Source of the DNA: Apostichopus japonicus
Lineage: Eukaryota > Echinodermata > Holothuroidea > Aspidochirotida > Stichopodidae
Direction of reading: 5' to 3'
NCBI RefSeq assembly: GCF_037975245.1
Contig: NC_092582.1
Location: 18,998,577 to 19,062,576 of the forward strand
Length of the DNA: 64,000 nucleotides
Under the pieces are notes generated by a model. That model was not told the DNA's origin and ran no database searches. It saw nothing but the letters and a program-made list of their open reading frames with translations. Position numbers and translations under genes: made by a program. Below are positions 29,301 to 38,300 of the stretch, piece after piece; within the stretch, counting starts at the first letter, position 1, and every line of letters starts with the position of its first letter.

Positions 29301-32300
29301 CTTCGCAAGTTCCTGCTTGCAGGAGGATCTAAAATACATATATATATATATATTCATTTGTGAGATTATCATGTCATGATTTGGCAATTTTTTTTTTTTC
29401 ATTCTTCCCTTGTTTTGACACCCTAGCTGGGAAGTCTACAGAGTTATTTCCTCAAAAGCAATTCTGAATTTATGAGATCGGAACTGAACATGCAAGTTCT
29501 GTCTCTCTGGTTTCGATCGTCTTACTTTTGATTTGATTTACATATGAGGAAACCTCATTACAGGATCTCAGAGAAAAGCCAAAGACATAGAAAAAAGATA
29601 CTCTATCTCATGCAGTTCACTTTCGATTCCCTTCACAGGAAACCATTTGAGTGGTAGGTTAACACAAGTGACAGCCTTCCTGGGCAATGGATGACCATAG
29701 AGACCGAAATGCAACAAACAGACTAATGGACAGAGTTGTATTATTATGTGCATAAACACAATACTAACTGGAACACAATGTACAGTAAGTTGAGGAAGTG
29801 GAAAGTTAAAAATAATATAATTATCATAAATTTAAATCATTTTAATAACAATTGTTAAACATGTTGCAATCAGCATACCAGTGCACAGGAAATACTTATT
29901 TTATTTTTTCTTGTTTTTTTTTTTAATATAGCGAAATGTGGTTAAAGCCTTACATTTATAATTTTCAAAAGTTGCAAAAATATCCCAGTTCTCACTGTTG
30001 GTTCTTGGCTCCCAGGAAACCTACCAAAATTTGTATTTTTGGGATTTGTTTTTATTTTAAAGTTACAAGTTTGGTACATGTCAGCAAGAACATGTCCTTG
30101 CAGGTGACATACTCCTATTATTACAGTCTATATCAATCCACCCAGATGTTCTCCTATCTCAGGAAAAGTGCCAAAATGCAGCAGGAGAACATCTTTTTGA
30201 TTTGTTATCAACCAGGATCTGGTTTTTTGTGGCTTGCATGTTGAAGAACACGAATGGAAATACATACGGTGCAAAAATTTGGTTCAATTGAGGCAATTTT
30301 AGACCCCTTTAGGCCTCCCAGGAGCAGTGAACGAAAATTGTTTACTACTGAGTGAAGAGGTTTGTTTACAAGTGATGAAAACTTCAGGCTCTGATAGCAA
30401 AACATCTTCATGGTCATGATACAGAAAATTGATGGTGCCATGAAAGGCCAAGTTGTCAGCTATCCGGTGATGGGTAGCATTTAGTTAGTGAGAATTCTAT
30501 CTAGACGTAGAGACCGCATTACTTTTGTGATTTAGTGTGTAAGTCAATGGGGCTTTTAATCGCTGTATGCTACCTCACATTGTACACCAGTAGAAAATGC
30601 CAAGTTTTAAACACCCACATTTACAGATGAAGAAATTCTATAATCCCATACCAAATATTGCAAATGAACATCTTTTGTACAGTTATTTTTATTAACTGCA
30701 GTCCAAAAAAGAAAAAAATTTTCCATGCAGCATCTTCAGTATTTGCAATATTCTTAAAGGTTTCTCGACACTGCACATTTTAACACTAGCATGGACCACT
30801 GCAATCTTGCTTGGTTATTCATGTGCCCTTCCTAAAATCTGGCTATATTGAAAAAGAGCCATCATTAATCCTGACTACATTAATCCTGAAAGACATTAAT
30901 ACTAACTGCAGATAATGTAAAAGTTAAAGAGATAAAGCTTTCACAGTTAACTGCACACCCCAACTTGTCCCTAACCTCAGATATATGGTTGACTGAATGT
31001 ACATAACCTACAGTATTTTAACTGCCTCATCCCCACAATGCTTTCAGAGAGTGGAACTTTATGGTAGCAATATTATATACTCCTCTCTGGATACCATAAA
31101 TGTTATGAAGAAATACCAAAACATTTACAAATGTACTTGCCATGACATATCTGATGTTGCCAGATGAATAATAATAATAATAATCATAATAATAATAAAT
31201 TACATTTATATAGCGATTAATACAGCGTTTCAAAGCGCTTTACAAAGTAGGAAAGAGACAAAGGAAACCAAGGGAAAAAAGAAACTAGAAATCAAACAGA
31301 AATGTTTTAAGTTGTCTCTTGAAAATACGAAGGGAGGGAGAGTCGCAAACGTGAAATGGGAGTTCTTTCCAAAGAGAAGGCGCAGCGACAGAAAAGGCAT
31401 AATCGCCATAACGAGTGCGGGTACATGGACCAGGAGATGAATGAACAAAACATCACCAAATAATTGAAACACTCGCCATACAAAATGCCATGAGGTTGTG
31501 GTTTTGACCTGAAACAGAATAGTTTTTAGCAATTTTCTTTTTTAAGTAAATAATTTAGTCACAGGAACATCTCTTTAAAGCAAGCTCTTTTTGAGTTCAT
31601 AATGATAAATATTTTCATGCTGTTTAATACTAAAATCTCATACCAATGGAGTTCATCAAGCTTGACCGACTGAGTTTCATTTCAAATAACGGCGAGTAAA
31701 AGGCCTACATTTTTGTAATTTTGCATGTAGCTTTTAACCGTGTTCAATAAACAGACTTTACCACTACGAAGAAAAGCGTGCTCGAGTTAAACCATCCGTT
31801 GTCTTGAATGACAACTTCAAGGGTAGTCCTCAAAAACATGTCACATTTCAGTTTAGTCTGCATTTATAAGGCTATTTATACTCTAGAAATGAGAACTATA
31901 TTGTAATATTAGCATCACAAGATGTTTGAATGGATCACAGTTTTAAAAAATTCCCAGACTTTAATATCACGCAGCGAATAAAAAGAGACAGCTTGGTCCG
32001 ACGCTACCATCTTGATTGCTCAATCCTTCGCTGAGCCTGAGATACAAATTTTTGGGGTCAAGTTTATTTGGATCAGTACCTTGCTCAAATGTTGGCAATA
32101 TCACATATGGACAAGTACAGTAAACTTATCTGTTTCCTTATCATCATCTTTCACTCATGCAATGAGGAGGACAGTCTTACATATAGGCAAAATCACCGTT
32201 TTAGATGAACTTCTTTGATCACACATTACCATTATAACAAAGAGAACATCCCGTCACAGGATTGAATCATATTCCGAGATTATATAATCATTTCAATTTT

Positions 32301-35300
32301 ACAGAGGGATGTCTTGTCTGTGTACAACATCACAAATTATCACGCCTTGTAAATAAATTTGAATAAAGCGGATAAATCTCAAGAATTTTATATCTCGGCA
32401 AAGGAACAAGTTATCGGGACGGGAGTCGGGTCGATGTGATTCGTTTCACGAGATCTGTGAAAAATTATGATCTGAGAAAATGTGCCACCCTCAGAGCAAT
32501 ACAGTATATACACTTCCCCCGCTAACCCCATTTCAGAGGAGCTACAGGCAACTGAATGAAGGGAAGTGATTTGGATGGAATTTTGTAATGTTGTTGGACA
32601 TTGAGCCCTTCTACTGTACATATATACAACATATATATCAACTTTCCTTTTCTATAGAACTAAAATACAGTTTCATCTGCAAAAATTGTTTGTGCTTCAC
32701 CTTTGTCTGAAATGGCTATTTAAAAATGTTTATTATTGTTTTTTTACCCTTTTATTATAGGATGAGTGGGTGAATGTATTGCATATTATTATGTATATAT
32801 ATATATAACGATAGTTGTAAGAGTTTCCCAGACAAGGTGTGTTAACCTGGGTCAAATGACATGCTTCTCTAATGGTCCTCCATGGGATAAGTTGGAACTT
32901 CCTTGTATACATAGTGAAACAAAATGTCATTTATCAATTGGTAAACATTTCAAGCCCAGTGTTAATCTACAAGTCCTTCTTTTAGAGTACTATATGCCTG
33001 GTCCTATACAGAGGTGTTGTTGGCCTTTTATACTGTTAATTCTACAATATTGAGTTAACCACCTTCTTCATTACATGAAGTTTGCAGAGCTGTCGACGTG
33101 AGACAAGAGGCATGAGGGAAACTAAATGGGATAAAGTACTCGTCGTCTACAAGGACAAGTACAGACTCCAGGCATTGTGTCAATCCCTTCAATGAGCACC
33201 GAGTACAATAAGTGGGCCCAGATGTGGGACCAGGGGACGCAGTGCTAAAAGGTTTGTATCAAACTGGGTAAGTTTGGTGCTCTAGATGGGAGAGTCCTAC
33301 AGTAGGTAGACTGGGGACTTGAGCCACAAACTTTGACCGCATTCACTATTAAAGTTGTTTGATACAATGAGATACAGTAGATGAACGCACGTCAACTGCA
33401 ACTTGTACTGTAAGTGTTGTGCACACTGTACTGCACTGGCATGGTATTTAGGGTTTTCCCAGAGTAAATATATGAGCAAGACTACCCGTGAGGGTCGGTC
33501 ATGGACAAATCAGATCGTGCCCTTTTGCTTCGCATTAAAGCTTCCGTATGCTCAATGTACAATAACAGTCACATACTGTACTGTATAACTGAATACCCCT
33601 AAACATTCAATCTTTGGAAAACATCTACAAAAACCACTGTTTAGAGCAACACAACTACGTTTTGTAGTTTTTTCCTTTTCATTGCCAAATGAATGCACAT
33701 AATATCACCAAATCTGAAGTTTTCATTTCATCTTCCCCGTACCAAAATACTAGGAGGATTGTGGCTTTGACCCCCTCATGCATACAAGTTTTAGCAATAA
33801 CGTTTAGCCACTGGAATATCCCCTTAACTCAATGATGCAAACCGGGCTCAAGTTCAAAACATCTACTTTCTTGCATGACAAGCACAAGGGTACTCCTCAA
33901 AAACATGTCACAGTTCAGTTAGTGTGCAGCTCCATAATGATATTTACTGTACAAAAAAAAATGTTAGTTTCCTTTGACTACTCTGGCATCATACAAGGGA
34001 TGTAAAAATAACGAAGAATCCTTCAGCTAGCATACCTACAGTAATTGGTAAAAATTAACTTTTCACAATGGTATCGGGGGAGAAACTATCATTTAGTGCG
34101 GTGCAAAAGATTTTGTGTCCCACGCACCTCAATGTAATCTTTGTATCGTTTCCATCGCTAACCTTTCCACTTAACACCTTGTTACATCATTCCTGGTGAG
34201 ATTTTTGGTGGACCTAAACAACACCAACTGTTAAGTGCTTGTAACTCTAAAAAGAATCTCGAAAGTATTGCAATAATAACTAGTCTATTCAAATAAAAAA
34301 GTCGGAAAACTTTTGAAATTTTAAAATTTGATTTTTTTTTCTTTGGCATACATGTAATAAAGTATTAGATGAGAAAGTATCATGGCAACAAAATGATTAT
34401 GAGTTGAGTGGAATAATTTACTAACCATGAATTAACATTCAGTCGGTAAAATCTTAGAAGATGTCTCAAGTGTGATGAGTGAAATTACAGTAGGTGGGAC
34501 CATAACATAACTTCAGAAAACGCCAGAATTGGTGAGAAACACTTAATGGAAGCTTTCAAACCAAGATAAAAAAATAAACGGATAACTTGGAGTTATACAC
34601 AACATTGTTAGAGTTCCCACAATGGTTAAAAGCAGATTCAATATTTCTTATTCTAAATGCACTCTGACCAGGTGGGTTGAATGGAGAAAAGCTATCCCAA
34701 TCAAAAAAAAGAAATTTATTTTCTGTTGCCCTCATGGTGTGAATGATTTACCGTAAAATCACTGTGACTGCCCATATCAGCATGTTCATTACACAAATAT
34801 TACCTGTAGATACTCGCATCGGCCACTTTTTATACTCAATTTCACGGAGGAAATGTCTGAAAACACCAGTTTATTCCTTGCAATGGAAGGAAATGGCACA
34901 ATTTTGCAAGCTACATCGGTAAGACCAAAAGACAGATACTATTCAAGAGAATGCACTAACACAGGCTAGCACACAGGCCTAACGGTTGTAAACAAAACAG
35001 AGAGATTTGATTGGCGCATGATCTGTTAGGCGGGGCTTTCAAATTTTGAGTTAAGTTTGTAGAATCTACGGACTCGTTAAAAGATCTGGCAAATTTTATT
35101 CAGCTCAAAATGTTTTATTTTTATTTCAAAATGTTTAACAATGAATAACTCAATAAAAATAAGGATTATTAATATGAAAATTGCATAGAACGGTGTTATT
35201 TTCACTGAGCTTTCAGGGAAGTAACTTAAGCTGGAAAGGTCAAAGGTAAAATTTGGCAAACACACATTGAGACTTTAACATTAATCTCCCATGCACTTTT

Positions 35301-38300
35301 CACGATGGTACGGTGAGTAGAAAGGGCAACCTGAATGTTTTCCAAAATGGCTGACTTAAATTTCATTAGTTTGACTAGAGTCAATCTACAGTAAAGAATC
35401 TACATTTTCATCATTTTTAAGGATAAAAAATGTCCGGTTTGTAATGTGAAATCAACAAAGAAAGCTGCTTTTTAAAGGCAACAAAGCCAACATACCTTCA
35501 GAGAAACAAACACCTAATATTTATGACTTCCTGTGTGAATACTGTGTACACACAGTGAAATTGAAACAGTACATAAGTTGACAAGGAAATGCTTACTGCT
35601 GTATAATACCATGTTGTCTAGGCCAAAGGCTACTCCATGGGATAAAAACCATTTCCTTTACAGGAATATTCTGTTGACACAAAATGATATTTACAGGCCT
35701 GGAAGACAATATTTATATACCACGATCTCGTCAGGTGACGACCATGCTCAATAATATCTTTTCTGGACAGTCGATTTTGCTTGAAGGTGACTTTTCTTAG
35801 ACATTGATCATAGTAGACCCCTCTTGTATTCTTTTGTTGATTTCAATGTTTGTTTAGCTGTCAATATACTCTGACATAAAGGCTTCACGAAAATACATGT
35901 TGTTCTAATGTAATATAATGTAATATCATGTAATATAATATAATGTATTAATTATTATTTTCTCTTGTAGATAAACATAACATTTCTTTAACTCATTTTT
36001 AATACCACGATGATGTGACTATCAGCTTCAGGATGTACTGTAGTCTTCCCAAAGTAATAGTTTCAAAACATGCGACTTTGTCCACCAGAATACTCCTTCA
36101 AATTTTAACTTGATATATTCTTTGTGGATTATTTTCATAATTTACTGCTTTTCCTTGTTATCATTATAAAAAAGAGCTTAAAGCGATGCAACATCATGCT
36201 ACATAACGTCGAGGACTTTTAAAAATGTTCTTAAGAAACCTGATGACATTTTGTAATTGGGGTTTCTATTTATAGTTCCTGTTTGTAGTATATTGATAAA
36301 GTTCTTGTATTCTGATGCAGTCTCCCAAGGGTTTTTCGTAACCACCTATTGGTCTGTCCGCTGACCTTATGACCTTCATTATCATTATACCAGATTCTAT
36401 ATATACCCCAATATGTATCGTCTTAGACCAGTTCGGCATTTACTTGTTTAGAATAAAGATGCAAAAATATAGGTCCGTTCTCATGTGTTTTGTTTTGCGT
36501 GATTCATTTGGTTAAATATGTTCAAAGTGTATGTTACTCATATGTAGTTTGAGTCCATTTATCTGCATCCTCCCCCACCACTCCTATTCAAACAAATTAA
36601 AAAACAAAGAAAGTGTTTATGCTTCAAGCTCAACAATACCAATTACATGTTATATGAGTACAGTATGAACATAATAATGTATGTACATGTCTCTGCAAAA
36701 GTTTTGATTTATATTTAGGCACAGGTCTCGATTATTAATGCACTGACCCAAGTATTATTGCTTAGTGACAATAACTTATTCTATACTTAAATGAGATTTC
36801 TTAGAAACTACACACAGTACAAGTTCTCCAAAGTATATATCTGAGGACTTTTTAGCCATTTTGAATCAGTATTTACCATACAAGATGGCTCGCAGGAGGA
36901 CCATCATGAAAGCCTTACAAAATTTAAAATTAACATAGCTCAAACACTGTTCAATGTGGCAGGGTATACACACTGATACCATATTTACTTCATAATTGCA
37001 AGTTTTCCAATCCATGTGGAATAAGTATGTTTTATTATACATACATGTATGTATTTTTGAAGTCTCATAAAATGACAAACTTCATTAGCATGACATACAC
37101 TCTCATTGAAGGGTTGCATAAAATTTGATGTTTCTTCAAATTCTTAAAAAATTATTTTAAAGACATTTTTTTTTTTAGAGATGCACACTTTCAAGACATT
37201 AATTCTAAAGGAATATGATATATTGCGCTTTAAACCCTAGAAAATTATATTCCACTTGGGAAATCTATGGTTGTTTTCATTCAAATTCAGCATGAATGCC
37301 AATATCAAGATAACATAATTAAAAAGGTTGTTATTTATGACAGTACACAAAAAGCTACGTACGGCAGTATTTAAAGGAACTATATCATTATCATTGTCTT
37401 GAAAGCACAATTTGCATTTTAGCTGATAGTTATGTACTCCTAACTACCATCAATGAAATGAAATGGTCACTCTTGCTCGCCAAATAGATTTTTCGTTTCC
37501 TGTGTTGGCCACCAATGTTTTAGCATGCTTAAAGGTATGCTGTATTGGCCCCAAATATGCTAGATATTCAAATATGGTCAGCTTTGGTCAAAATTTTTAA
37601 ACAATTTTTATCACAACCTTTGAGGAAAGTTTCCTCACTTGGGACATTCAGTCATCTTGTTTGTTCCTTATAAATGTCTGAGAACAATTTGGAGAGTAAA
37701 GACCTCCAGGAAAGTACTTTTTGAAAGCTTCTAGCAATTATATCATGCTATAATTTGGGGCCTATACAGACTACCTTTAAAGTTGCTAGAAATTTTGACA
37801 TATGTTTAAATTCCTAGAGGCTATGATGGCCATTGAGAATCATTAAAATAGACCATTGGTTACTTCAGCATAGGTAACTATGTAGTTTGAGGGGGGCAGT
37901 AAATGTATCTTGAAATCTGAGCATGGGTGACCATTATCAGAATAACTAGCATATTTGGGAGGGCAATAGTAAGAGCTCAATACTTGATTGGATACACAGC
38001 CGGACATCCTCTTTGATAACATACAGATATATGTCATATGTTATATATGTGACATGTAATATGTGACACGTAACACGTGACACGTAATTATGATACGTAA
38101 TCTGTGATATGTAATACATAACTGTATATCACTTTTTGCTCAAATCACAAGACAGAGTTCTCAACTCTTATCTAAAGGAGGTCACAATTTTGTTCAAATA
38201 CCATGCCCCGACCTCACTGACACAACACCACCACACTAAATGCTTACGAATAGCTCAGGAAGCTGTGCTAGCAGTACTAATTGCACTCATATACACACAT

